A stretch of 38,116 nucleotides of DNA, taken from Bacteroidia bacterium (GTDB lineage: Bacteria; Bacteroidota; Bacteroidia; NS11-12g; UBA9320). Within the stretch, counting starts at the first letter, position 1; each line of letters starts with the position of its first letter. This document shows, piece by piece, positions 7,534 through 15,969 of the stretch. The DNA lies in assembly GCA_017640445.1 (NCBI GenBank), contig JAEPQQ010000023.1, positions 4,963 to 43,078 of the forward strand, given 5' to 3'. Made by a program: the position numbers and the translations under genes. The notes beneath the pieces were generated by a model that saw nothing but the letters and a program-made list of their open reading frames with translations, made no database searches and had not been told where the DNA came from.

Positions 7534-8870
7534 TCAACCACACTAATCTTTTGCGTGTAGAATCGACTATTGGTGAATACCCTTAGCGTGTAAATGGAAG
7601 AGGGTAAGTCTCGAGTGCTCAATGTTACCGAGCCGTTGCCTTCAACTTTACAGCACCGTTTGCCAGTCAAATCCAGCAATTCTGCAGATAGTACTTGATC
7701 CGACTTGTCAGCAGTGAGTACAAGTTTGTTGTATACCGGATTTGGGTATGCTTTAAACGGTAGGGCAGACAGTTGTTCTACAGAGGAGTTTGGATCGGCT
7801 ACTTCGATGTAGTCTTTTTTCTCTGTTGTTTCCGAATTGCTGCCATTTGATGCTGTAAGCTCAATGGTGTAAAAACCAGGATCGTTAAACACCAATTTAG
7901 GGTTCTCACTCGACTTAGAAGTACCGTTCACAAATAAAAAACCGGTTGATGGTGTTACGGACCACGAATACCCAAGGTTGTCACCCGTAGATTTGTTCGT
8001 TAAGCTAACTACATTGCCTTTTTTGGTCCAGGTTTTATCGGCGTCGAAGTCAACCACAATGGGCGTGGCTACCGACCAATCGTTGCGGTAAATGATGCTT
8101 GTTGGTATGAAGTTGCCTGCGATCTCGTTTCCAACAATTGTTAATAATGGAATCTTCTCAGTTGTGCTTAACCACTTGTACTCTATTAACTGAATGTTGG
8201 TGCCAAAGTTGATAGAAGGTGTGGTTACTGCTATGGAGTCTTTTTCGCTGATCACACTCTTAAGTCGGATGCAATCTTCGTTGGTAACATAGGGCGTAGA
8301 AATTTTACCCCAGCCGTCAACTGTAGTTACCCGATTTCCCTTTCGAAAAAAAGAACCCACTTTGGCTATTCCGGCAGAAATTGGCACCTCTACCTCAAAC
8401 GTTGTTGAGTCGCGATTGCCATATTCGAGAGGGAAAACATAAATTTCGTCCGGATCGCTGTGTTTACCAGCTTGAGGCAAAGGAATAACGCTAAACTGGA
8501 AACCAATACCTACGTCAGAAAACGACCCACTTGAATTGCGATAAAAGTTGTAGATATTCTTTAGTTGGAAGTCGCTGAAACCCAGTGTGTCCGACAGCTT
8601 TTTCCCCAATGCAGTAAAACCAAAACTCAAAAGGTACGGCGTTTGAACGCTACGTTTATATTCCTCCACTCCATTGCTCACAGCGGTTAACGAACTAAAA
8701 TCCCAGGAAGAATTTGCTCCGGTAGTGCTAACGTCTACCGATGATGTAGAAATTGCGGTAGAGTATTCAATCTTGTCACCAGGTGAAGGCATGTGATTAT
8801 TGGTAATCTTAATCTGCCCAAGACTAACGGTTGCAGATAAGAGTAGGATGATGGTCGAAAGACGTAACAT
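7530..8870 (-). CDS. secreted protein with PKD-like domain and T9SS sorting domain
   Basis: The protein has 446 residues, with a signal peptide ending SLGQ. The first 270 residues, which begin with ITNNHMPSPGDKIEYS, I cannot assign; this N-terminal pattern recurs in Bacteroidota surface proteins. A PKD-like domain follows at about 270-360 (VDFDADKTW, YSWSVTPSTGFLF, FNDPGFYTIELTASNG). A T9SS C-terminal domain follows at 372-446 (FKAYPNPVYNK to QKISVVD). It is exported and probably surface-attached. It is divergent from the M1 peptidase gene, with only 52 nt between the two ATGs, and converges on the cytochrome-like gene. Confidence 0.85.
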   Translation of the reverse strand: MLRLSTIILLLSATVSLGQIKITNNHMPSPGDKIEYSTAISTSSVDVSTTGANSSWDFSSLTAVSNGVEEYKRSVQTPYLLSFGFTALGKKLSDTLGFSDFQLKNIYNFYRNSSGSFSDVGIGFQFSVIPLPQAGKHSDPDEIYVFPLEYGNRDSTTFEVEVPISAGIAKVGSFFRKGNRVTTVDGWGKISTPYVTNEDCIRLKSVISEKDSIAVTTPSINFGTNIQLIEYKWLSTTEKIPLLTIVGNEIAGNFIPTSIIYRNDWSVATPIVVDFDADKTWTKKGNVVSLTNKSTGDNLGYSWSVTPSTGFLFVNGTSKSSENPKLVFNDPGFYTIELTASNGSNSETTEKKDYIEVADPNSSVEQLSALPFKAYPNPVYNKLVLTADKSDQVLSAELLDLTGKRCCKVEGNGSVTLSTRDLPSSIYTLRVFTNSRFYTQKISVVD

Positions 8871-8922
8871 TGCGTAAGGTTTTAATTCTTAATTTTACGA
8901 AGTTAACAGATAGTTGCAAAAT

Positions 8923-11328
8923 ATGAATATTGGTAAGAAATGCGGAGGTTTTATGACGTTGGTGTGCATCAGCATGGGTGTTTTGGGTCAAAAACCTATT
9001 GGCGAGTTTCGCTGTGGTCACGGTTCTCACCACCAAATGGAGTCACACAAAAAGGCTTCCGGCGACTTTGATGTATTGGAGTACCAGATAAACTTATCGG
9101 TTGACCTGGCTCAACAGCGCATTGATGGATATACCGATGTTAACGTTAAAGCTGTTGAATCCATTCAGGCAATCGACCTGAGTTTGGAAGGACTTAAGGT
9201 GGATAGTGTTACGCAGAATGGACAAAGTCTTTCTTATACCCATTCGGCAAACCAGTTGAAAATAGATCTCTCTTCTACGTTGAATAAAGATGATGAATCC
9301 ACCATACGAGTGTATTATGGAGGAAAGCCCATTCGGGATGCCAGTTGGGGAGGTTTTTACTTTTCGGGTGAGTATGCGTTCAACCTGGGAGTTGCTTTTA
9401 CCTCTGCACCTCACAATTTTGGTAGGGTTTGGTTCCCATGTGTCGATAATTTTACCGATCGGGCCACTTACACTTTTGCTATTACCTGTAGTGAAGATAA
9501 AACCGCCATGTGTAACGGTATTTTAACCAATGAGGTGAATAACAACGATGGCACAAAGACCTATAGCTGGGAGATGAACGAACCAATTCCAACCTACCTG
9601 GCCAGTATTGCAGTAGCTCCGTACACTTTTAGCCAGTGGTTGCACGAATCAGGTATTCCCGTAGTACTGAGCGCTGTAAAAGCAGACTCACTGAAAATGA
9701 TTCAGTCGTTTAAGAACCTCGACAAATGCATTGAAGGTTTCCTGACGCAATATGGACCTCACACCTTCGACCGAATTGGTTTTAACCTGGTTCCCTTTAA
9801 TGGAGGTGCTATGGAACACGCAACCAATATCGCATATCCACGCTTTGGAGCTACCGGGGATCTTGCCTTTGAAACATTATATGCTCATGAACTGGCGCAC
9901 CATTGGTGGGGAAATACGGTTACCTGTCGTACCGCTGAAGATATGTGGATCAACGAAGGTTGGGCATCGTTTTCTGAGCGGGTGTTTCTCGAGTTTGTTT
10001 ACGGGCGTGATCGTTATGATGACGATATTTCCTCAAATCACCGCGCGGTGTTGCACTATGCTCACTTACGAGATGGGGATACGTTACCGGTTTCTGGTAT
10101 TGGACACGAAAATACCTATGGTATGCATGTTTATGATAAAGGTGCCGATATGGTCCATACCCTGCGGGGGTATATGGGAGATGAAGATTTCTTCAAGGCT
10201 GTAAAATCATTTATGGTTGACTACAAGTTTAAGGACGTTTCAAGTCAGGACCTGGAAGACCACTTTCAAAAGTTTACGAACGCCGATTTGTCGAAGTTTT
10301 TTGATAACTGGATTTACAGTCCTGGTTTTCCTCATTTTGAAATACTGAGCCAGAAGGTCAGCCAGGATGGAGACATGTACAAGACTGAGCTTGATATACG
10401 GCAACGATTGCGACTGGCTCCAAATTACTTTGAAAAGGTACCTCTTTCCATCTCATTGTTTTCGGCAAATCATCAATCGGACACATTTATTGAAGAAGTC
10501 GGAGGTGAACGTACCACTTTGACGTTCAGAACCACCGAAAAACCTGTGTACGTAGCGTTGGATTTCTTTAAGCGGATCAGCGATGCCATCACGGACGACT
10601 ATGCGTATATTAAAGACACGGGTGATGTAGACATGGGTGATGCTATGATGAACTTAAACGTAAAGCAAGTAGGAGGGGAGGCGTTGGTGCGTATTGAACA
10701 TAACTGGGTAGGAGCCGACGCATACTTTGTAACCGATACAACACCGTTTATTTCGAGAGAGAGGTATTGGAACGTAGACGGTATATGGGATGAAAAATTC
10801 AATGCAGACGCAACCGTTGAGTACTTTGGTCGTGAAACTGGAACGAACTACGCGGCGGGCTATCTCGACGTAGATTTGATCCGAAACACCGAAGAGAATA
10901 TGGTGTTGATGTATCGCCCAAATGCTTCCACCAATTGGGAGGTCTATCCGGATTACACCTGGAGCATGGGGTCAAAGTTTGACAAACGTGGTGCGTTTAC
11001 AATTCACAACCTTAAGAAGGGGCAGTATTGCTTTGGTATACGCGATGCCGCCAGACTGTCGTCTCCTGTACCTGCTGTTGATAGCCGGAAGTACGTTTCG
11101 GTTTACCCCAATCCGGCTGACAAAGTGCTTAATGTTAACGTAGATAAGGCTAAGAACGCAACTCTTGAGATTACCGATATGGCAGGAAAACTCATGTATA
11201 CCGACAGAGTAACATCCAAGAAATGTTGCAAACCGGTGGATGTGTCTGGTTGGGCACCAGGAGTATACAACATTGGGGTGGTTATAGACGGCCAACCTTA
11301 CAGCCCGGTGAGGGTGTTGGTGAAATAG
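8923..11328 (+). CDS. secreted M1 family aminopeptidase with T9SS sorting domain
   Basis: This is a zinc aminopeptidase that would trim peptides at the cell surface. I choose ATG 8923 over an in-frame TTG at 8914, because it gives a compact signal peptide (MNIGKKCGGFMTLVCISMGVLGQ). The product is 801 residues. The M1 substrate motif appears as GGAMEH near residue 290. The zinc site HELAH is at 322-326, with the third ligand Glu345 in INEGW, giving the exact HEXXH-X18-E spacing. A beta-rich region follows, then a T9SS domain at 725-801 (VSVYPNPADK). A TAATTTTA box lies 25 nt upstream of the ATG. The stop is 2 nt from that of the opposing gene. Confidence 0.95.
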   Translation: MNIGKKCGGFMTLVCISMGVLGQKPIGEFRCGHGSHHQMESHKKASGDFDVLEYQINLSVDLAQQRIDGYTDVNVKAVESIQAIDLSLEGLKVDSVTQNGQSLSYTHSANQLKIDLSSTLNKDDESTIRVYYGGKPIRDASWGGFYFSGEYAFNLGVAFTSAPHNFGRVWFPCVDNFTDRATYTFAITCSEDKTAMCNGILTNEVNNNDGTKTYSWEMNEPIPTYLASIAVAPYTFSQWLHESGIPVVLSAVKADSLKMIQSFKNLDKCIEGFLTQYGPHTFDRIGFNLVPFNGGAMEHATNIAYPRFGATGDLAFETLYAHELAHHWWGNTVTCRTAEDMWINEGWASFSERVFLEFVYGRDRYDDDISSNHRAVLHYAHLRDGDTLPVSGIGHENTYGMHVYDKGADMVHTLRGYMGDEDFFKAVKSFMVDYKFKDVSSQDLEDHFQKFTNADLSKFFDNWIYSPGFPHFEILSQKVSQDGDMYKTELDIRQRLRLAPNYFEKVPLSISLFSANHQSDTFIEEVGGERTTLTFRTTEKPVYVALDFFKRISDAITDDYAYIKDTGDVDMGDAMMNLNVKQVGGEALVRIEHNWVGADAYFVTDTTPFISRERYWNVDGIWDEKFNADATVEYFGRETGTNYAAGYLDVDLIRNTEENMVLMYRPNASTNWEVYPDYTWSMGSKFDKRGAFTIHNLKKGQYCFGIRDAARLSSPVPAVDSRKYVSVYPNPADKVLNVNVDKAKNATLEITDMAGKLMYTDRVTSKKCCKPVDVSGWAPGVYNIGVVIDGQPYSPVRVLVK

Positions 11329-11330
11329 TC

Positions 11331-11528
11331 TTAAGGTGTTTGCTTAACCAGTGAAGGGTGTCTGTGGTATAGGTAAAAGCCCAGAAGCGGTACAAAAAAT
11401 AGTGCCATTGTAGACAAACCCAGAACGAGAATGATCGAAGCCCCTTTCCAGTGCATCAGGAAGAACAGTGCGCCGATGGTGGATGTGCTAATCGAGAAAA
11501 TTCCAGAGAAATAAGTAAGTACTTTCAT
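11331..11528 (-). CDS. 65-residue two-helix membrane protein with a GldL-like motif
   Basis: Two membrane segments (about residues 5-25 and 30-53) flank IGALFFLMHWKGASIILVLGL. This matches the GA-F-K-MHW-GA pattern of the N-terminal part of the gliding/T9SS motor protein GldL and of many short Bacteroidota membrane proteins. At 65 residues it lacks the cytoplasmic domain of GldL, so it is a relative and not gldL itself. It lies downstream of ung on the same strand (81-nt gap) and converges with the M1 peptidase gene. The function is unknown. Confidence 0.7.
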   Translation of the reverse strand: MKVLTYFSGIFSISTSTIGALFFLMHWKGASIILVLGLSTMALFFVPLLGFYLYHRHPSLVKQTP

Positions 11529-11609
11529 ATGTCGTCGTTTGATAAGGGTGAGATAATAAGCCCACCAGTTAGTGATAAAACGACATACCTAAAGGAATAG
11601 TATTGTGGT

Positions 11610-12290
11610 TTAACCTAAGCGCCAGTTTATTGGGGATAATCCTCGGGTCTTAAGAAACGCATTGCACTTTGAAAAGTGTCGATTCCCAAACCAATAACCT
11701 TTGTTGGCACTCAATGGGCTCGGATGGCCTGAAGTAAGCACCATGTGTTTGCCTTGATCAATTTTTCCTCCTTTCCGTTTAGCATAACCTCCCCAGAGCA
11801 TAAAAACGAGGTCGCTCCGTTCCTCATTAAGCACCTGAATTATGTGGTCGGTAAAGTGTTCCCATCCTTTGTTTTGATGAGAGCCTGCCCGGTGTGCCTC
11901 TACACTGAGTGTGGCATTGAGGAGAAGGACACCCTGTTTGGCCCATTCCGATAAGTCGCCATGTGGCGGTGGCAGAATGGATAAATCTGTTTCCAGCTCC
12001 TTAAATATATTGACAAGAGAAGGCGGTGGTTGTACACCCTTGTTCACCGAAAAACAGAGTCCATTAGCCTGACCAACACCGTGGTACGGGTCTTGCCCGA
12101 TTATTACCACTTTAACGTCTTCAAAAGCGCAGGCATCCATGGCCGCAAACATCTGGTTCCCTGGAGGGAATATGGTTTTGCCTTGTTGTTTTTCGTGTTT
12201 AAGAAAGGCTTTGAGTTTGACGAAATAATCTTTGTCAAACTCGTAGCGCAGGCGATCCAGCCACGACGATTCCAGTTTAACGTTACTCAT
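11610..12290 (-). CDS. ung: uracil-DNA glycosylase (family 1)
   Basis: This enzyme removes uracil from DNA as the first step of base-excision repair. The 226 residues are of normal length. The water-activating loop GQDPYHG is at 65-71 (catalytic Asp67), uracil-binding LLLNATLSV at about 122-130, and the DNA-intercalation loop HPSPLS at 189-194; all are intact. The start codon lies inside the end of the preceding 48-residue reading frame (ATGAGTAA overlap), so translation is probably coupled. Confidence 0.97.
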   Translation of the reverse strand: MSNVKLESSWLDRLRYEFDKDYFVKLKAFLKHEKQQGKTIFPPGNQMFAAMDACAFEDVKVVIIGQDPYHGVGQANGLCFSVNKGVQPPPSLVNIFKELETDLSILPPPHGDLSEWAKQGVLLLNATLSVEAHRAGSHQNKGWEHFTDHIIQVLNEERSDLVFMLWGGYAKRKGGKIDQGKHMVLTSGHPSPLSANKGYWFGNRHFSKCNAFLKTRGLSPINWRLG

Positions 12291-12429
12291 TAGGTGTTTC
12301 TTCTGTAGCCTCTTTGTGGTAATACGGGCTGGGTTTAACCAGGGTCGTATAAAGAAAAGATGACGCTGCTACCAATAGCAGTACGAACACCACGAGTATC
12401 AATATTTTCTTTTTTTGTGCGTTCTCCAT
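12283..12429 (-). CDS. 48-residue single-pass membrane protein overlapping ung
   Basis: This short gene runs ATG (12427-12429) to TAA (12283-12285). It encodes MENAQKKKILILVVFVLLL, continuing with a hydrophobic stretch to about residue 27, then a charged tail ending EETPNE. It has a basic cytoplasmic start, one helix of about 20 residues and a short outer tail. The last 8 bases, ATGAGTAA, contain the ung start codon, an arrangement typical of translational coupling. It begins 14 nt beyond the DPP III terminator, with TTATTTTG (12434-12441), a -7-like box, 4 nt before its ATG. I do not recognise a family. Confidence 0.6.
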   Translation of the reverse strand: MENAQKKKILILVVFVLLLVAASSFLYTTLVKPSPYYHKEATEETPNE

Positions 12430-12442
12430 AGGTCAAAATAAA

Positions 12443-12466
12443 AAGGGCAGTGTAATCACTGCCCTT
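12443..12466 (-). terminator. rho-independent terminator after DPP III
   Basis: AAGGGCAGTG and CACTGCCCTT form a perfect 10-bp stem with a 4-nt loop, starting 7 nt after the DPP III stop. On the minus strand it is followed by TTTATTTTG, giving a U-rich run. This is the clearest intrinsic terminator in the window. Confidence 0.9.
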
Positions 12467-12473
12467 CTACTAG

Positions 12474-14540
12474 TTAGTTTCCTGAATTGCTCAGGAAGCT
12501 GTAATTCTTTCCGTAATAAAGCATTTGTTCAGCGTATCCCTGGCTGTGGTCAACTTTGAGGTCAACAAATTTGTCACCTTCCATAACCGGAGTTAAAACA
12601 GGTTGTACAAAACCGCTGTATGGAGCAAGGTCGAACTGCTCGTAACGCTGCTTCACTTCTTTCATCAATTCCTGGTCGGCAATTACGCCGTAACCTTCAA
12701 CAAGAGCTTCAGCTGCCTCGTAGTCTCCTTCCGACTTGATGCGTTGAATCTCACGTAATAGATCTCCAAACAATACGCGAAGTTTCTCGTAGTCGTTTAC
12801 AACAAAGTAAGTTTTAGAGTCAACCTCTTTGCGCTCAATCACGTTGTCTTCCTTGCCTTTTTCCCAGCACCACTTGGCAACAAGTTGTCGGTTTCTCATG
12901 TGGTCTTCTTCAATGTTATCACCTTCTTCAAGTCGGCGAAGCTGCAACATCAGGCCATTCATGATATAGCCATCGTATTCGGCTTTTCCAACGTCAATAC
13001 TTTCCATAAGACCAAGGTCAACCAGCTTTTGGTCGTACACATAGTAAAGTGCAACCAGGTCGGCCCGAGCTTCTTCCAGTGTATTGCCGTAGCTACCCAA
13101 CGTTTCTTTTGGAGTTCCAACACCTGGGTTTAGTTTTCCCGATGCGTGTCCAATCACCTCATGCATAGCAGTATGCAACTTGCCTGCAAGTTTTGCGTGC
13201 TTCTTGCGTCGTTCTTGTGCTTCCTCGGTGAGGTAGAATTCCTTAATTGATCCGGTTCCGCTTGCGTCGCTGTATGCTTGAACAATGTTTCCAAGGCTTA
13301 CGGATTTAGAACCGTGAGAAGCCCGAATCCAATTGGAGTTTGGCAGGTTAATACCAATAGGCGTAGCCGGAGCAGCGTCACCACTTTCCATCGCTACGTT
13401 TACCACTTTATAAGTTACACCAACAACATTGTCCTTTTTGTGCTCATCCATAATTGGAGAGTTGTCTTCGAACCATTGAGCGTTTTGACTCATAATTTGC
13501 ATTTGCTCAGAAGCTTCGAAATCCGTCATTTGAATTACACCTTCAAACGCTCCTTTAAAACTGATGGCATCATCATAAACTTCAATAAACCCAAGAATGA
13601 AGTCGATGTCTCCCTGTGTCTTTACCCATTCAAGATTTGTTTTGTCCCACTGGTTCAGGTCTCCGGTTCGGAAATACTCAATCAACATGCCAATGTGTTT
13701 AGCCTGTTGATCGTTCTCCGCTACGCCCTGAGCCTTTTCCAGCCAGTAGATCATCTTGTCCATTGCCGGACCGTATAAACCACCTGATTTGTATGTAAGG
13801 TCTTTTAGTTCACCGTCCACCTTTACAAGTCGGGAGTTCAGTCCGTATTCGATTGGTGCTGTGTCGCCTTCCATCATCATAGACTTATAGTGCGCCATTG
13901 CCTCTTCTTCTGTTATTCCGTCGCCGTAAAAGTTGTTGGCTGATGCAACAATCTTGTCAACACCTTTGTCTTTAACCACTTTTTTAGCATCAACTTCCGG
14001 GTCAAACAAGATGGAAGAAAGCTTGGCTTGAAGCTCCTCTTTGGTCTCCCCCTCAAGTAAAGGCCATTCTACGTCAGTGCCATCCATCAAGGTAGCAAGA
14101 TAATCTGCTGTGAATTCAGGCATAATCTTCTTCTCCGAGTAGTGGTGATGGATACCATTGCTAAACCAGATGCGCTTCAGGTAGATTTCGAAGTTTTCCC
14201 AGTTGGCTCCACTTTTTTCACCAGAATAATTCTCGTAAATGGCATCAAGTGTTCTTCTGATCTGAATATTGTGCTTATAGTTAGAAGCGTATGCGATGTC
14301 TCTACCGCACAAAGCTGCCTGAGACAAATAGTAAACCAACTCTTTTTGTTTCGTAGAGAGTTTATCCAAACCAGGAACCTGGTAACGCAGTACCTGGAGG
14401 TCAGCAAAACGATCGGCTTTTACCTCAAATGCCTGTTCTTCTTGTTCCTGTGCCGGTTCATCCTCCTTCGGGGTGGATTGTGTTTGACAAGACGTCATTC
14501 CCATGGCCAGTGCAAGAATTATTAAAATCTTGTTTGTCAT
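12474..14540 (-). CDS. dipeptidyl peptidase III-like zinc peptidase (M49), lipoprotein
   Basis: The protein has 688 residues. The N-terminus MTNKILIILALAMGMTSC carries a lipobox-like end with Cys18, so the enzyme should be lipid-anchored in the periplasm or at the outer membrane; eukaryotic DPP III is cytosolic. The M49 zinc motif HEVIGH is at 460-465, followed by the second motif EEARAD with Glu489/Glu490. Both match the DPP III pattern (HExxGH plus EECRAE/D). Residues 20-45 are an acidic linker (PKEDEPAQEQEEQ). It should remove dipeptides from peptide N-termini. A TTGATTTG box at 14573-14580 (minus strand) may be the promoter, and a strong terminator follows the gene. Confidence 0.93.
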   Translation of the reverse strand: MTNKILIILALAMGMTSCQTQSTPKEDEPAQEQEEQAFEVKADRFADLQVLRYQVPGLDKLSTKQKELVYYLSQAALCGRDIAYASNYKHNIQIRRTLDAIYENYSGEKSGANWENFEIYLKRIWFSNGIHHHYSEKKIMPEFTADYLATLMDGTDVEWPLLEGETKEELQAKLSSILFDPEVDAKKVVKDKGVDKIVASANNFYGDGITEEEAMAHYKSMMMEGDTAPIEYGLNSRLVKVDGELKDLTYKSGGLYGPAMDKMIYWLEKAQGVAENDQQAKHIGMLIEYFRTGDLNQWDKTNLEWVKTQGDIDFILGFIEVYDDAISFKGAFEGVIQMTDFEASEQMQIMSQNAQWFEDNSPIMDEHKKDNVVGVTYKVVNVAMESGDAAPATPIGINLPNSNWIRASHGSKSVSLGNIVQAYSDASGTGSIKEFYLTEEAQERRKKHAKLAGKLHTAMHEVIGHASGKLNPGVGTPKETLGSYGNTLEEARADLVALYYVYDQKLVDLGLMESIDVGKAEYDGYIMNGLMLQLRRLEEGDNIEEDHMRNRQLVAKWCWEKGKEDNVIERKEVDSKTYFVVNDYEKLRVLFGDLLREIQRIKSEGDYEAAEALVEGYGVIADQELMKEVKQRYEQFDLAPYSGFVQPVLTPVMEGDKFVDLKVDHSQGYAEQMLYYGKNYSFLSNSGN

Positions 14541-14645
14541 AATTTATTGAAATCTCTTTTTTTGTACTGTTGCAAATCAACCATTTTTTTTTGACAAAGC
14601 CTATGACGGTGGCAGGCCATACGTTGTAAGAGATCAAGACAGTAC

Positions 14646-15899
14646 ATGCTTTATTATTTTGTGAAGATCACTCTGCTATTGTGGTCACGTATTTATTTCA
14701 AACGTATCTACATAACAGGTGCGAAGCACGTTCCTCAGGACCGACCTGTTTTCCTGGCGAGTAATCATGCGAATGGTTTTCTGGATGGCGTAATGGTAAG
14801 CGCACTTTTGTTGCGTAAACCGACATACATTTTCGTTCGGGGTGATGTATTCAAGAAGAAATGGGCCAATTTCTTGCTGAGAAGCTTAAAGTTAATTCCC
14901 ATCTTCCGTGCAAGAGATGGGGAGGCAAGGGAGAATCTGGCTAACAACAATCGAAGTTTCGATCAGGTGTACGAAAAGTTTAAGAAAGACAAGGTAGTTC
15001 TCATTTTTCCGGAGGCTGATGCACAATTGGAAAAACACCTGCGTCCACTAAAAAAGGGCATGTCTCGCATTATCGCCGATATGCAAAGCAGGGAGAACGG
15101 TGATATGGAGGTGGCCATTGTGCCATTTGGGTTGAACTACACACATTTCAAACATCATAGAAACGAAATGATGTTAAGCTTTCAAGCCCCGGTTTACCTT
15201 AAAGATTATGAAGAAGAAGGAGGGAACCAACGCGCTGCTTTAAATCGATTGACAAAGGATGTAGAATCCAAGATTCGAAGCGAGATGGTTGATATTAATA
15301 AAGGCGATGAAGAGGTGACCGAAACGGCGCTGCGAATTGTCCGTCAGGAGCGAAGTGAATCCATCTTCCGATTTTGGATTCGAAGCCGTGCCCGTCTTGC
15401 TGCAGAACAAAAAGCAACCGAGTTGGTTAAACAGAGTTCAGAAGACAGCGAACTCCGTGCACAATTGAAAACGTACCAGAACAGTCTTGACGAGTTAGGT
15501 GCTAAGGAAGTAGGAACCAAACCCGTAAAACTTTGGCAGTGGTTGTTTCTCCTTGTTTTTATAATACCATCTTCCATTTCATGGTTGGTAATGCGATGGG
15601 GGCTGCATTTTGGCAAGAAATTGGTCGATAAACGGGTGAAGAAAGACGAGCTCTATGAGAGTGTGTACTTCGGTCTGGGCCTTTTTCACAATTGGTTGCT
15701 GGTGCTTATCGGGTATCCGGTTGTTGGAATACTTTGGGGCTGGAAAGGTCTCCTTGCGTGGTTTGTGTTCCGTTGGCTCTCAATTCCATACCAGCAGTGT
15801 ATGGACATTTGGTCGCAAGCCGTAAATAACCGAAAATGGAAAGCGGCATCCAACGAAACAAGGCTGCTTCGAGAAGCACTTGTTAAACAAGTTGTGTAG
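14646..15899 (+). CDS. glycerol-phosphate acyltransferase-like (PlsC superfamily) membrane protein
   Basis: The protein has 417 residues: an N-terminal helix, then a PlsC-type acyltransferase domain. The catalytic block reads SNHANGFLDG, in which His41 and Asp47 are separated by five residues instead of the usual four. Block II is FKKKWANFLLRSLKLIPIFRARDG and block III is IFPEADAQ. A helical region (about 205-285) is followed by two to three membrane segments (298-322, 345-370, 372-385). It probably acylates glycerol-3-phosphate or a related acceptor at the inner membrane. The HANxFxD form recalls yeast Gpt2/Sct1-type enzymes (from memory). The exact substrate cannot be told. Confidence 0.85.
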   Translation: MLYYFVKITLLLWSRIYFKRIYITGAKHVPQDRPVFLASNHANGFLDGVMVSALLLRKPTYIFVRGDVFKKKWANFLLRSLKLIPIFRARDGEARENLANNNRSFDQVYEKFKKDKVVLIFPEADAQLEKHLRPLKKGMSRIIADMQSRENGDMEVAIVPFGLNYTHFKHHRNEMMLSFQAPVYLKDYEEEGGNQRAALNRLTKDVESKIRSEMVDINKGDEEVTETALRIVRQERSESIFRFWIRSRARLAAEQKATELVKQSSEDSELRAQLKTYQNSLDELGAKEVGTKPVKLWQWLFLLVFIIPSSISWLVMRWGLHFGKKLVDKRVKKDELYESVYFGLGLFHNWLLVLIGYPVVGILWGWKGLLAWFVFRWLSIPYQQCMDIWSQAVNNRKWKAASNETRLLREALVKQVV

Positions 15900-15957
15900 A
15901 CCTTTTATTCATTTAATCAGCGACCTCCTAAGGTTAGAATTGTAACAAACTTGGCCG

Positions 15958-15965
15958 TACCTTTG
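15958..15965 (+). promoter_or_regulatory. -7 element TACCTTTG, 4 nt before the mtaB start
   Basis: This is an exact TAnnTTTG match separated from the ATG (15970) by CACC only. With a transcription start normally 4-6 nt after this box, the mRNA would begin at or next to the A of the ATG, that is, be leaderless. A TTG lies 15 nt upstream of the box. Confidence 0.6.
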
Positions 15966-15969
15966 CACC

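Noticed and set aside
13278..13778. A 166-codon plus-strand frame inside the DPP III gene
   Set aside because: Antisense to a well-supported gene, low-complexity hydrophobic product, no motif.
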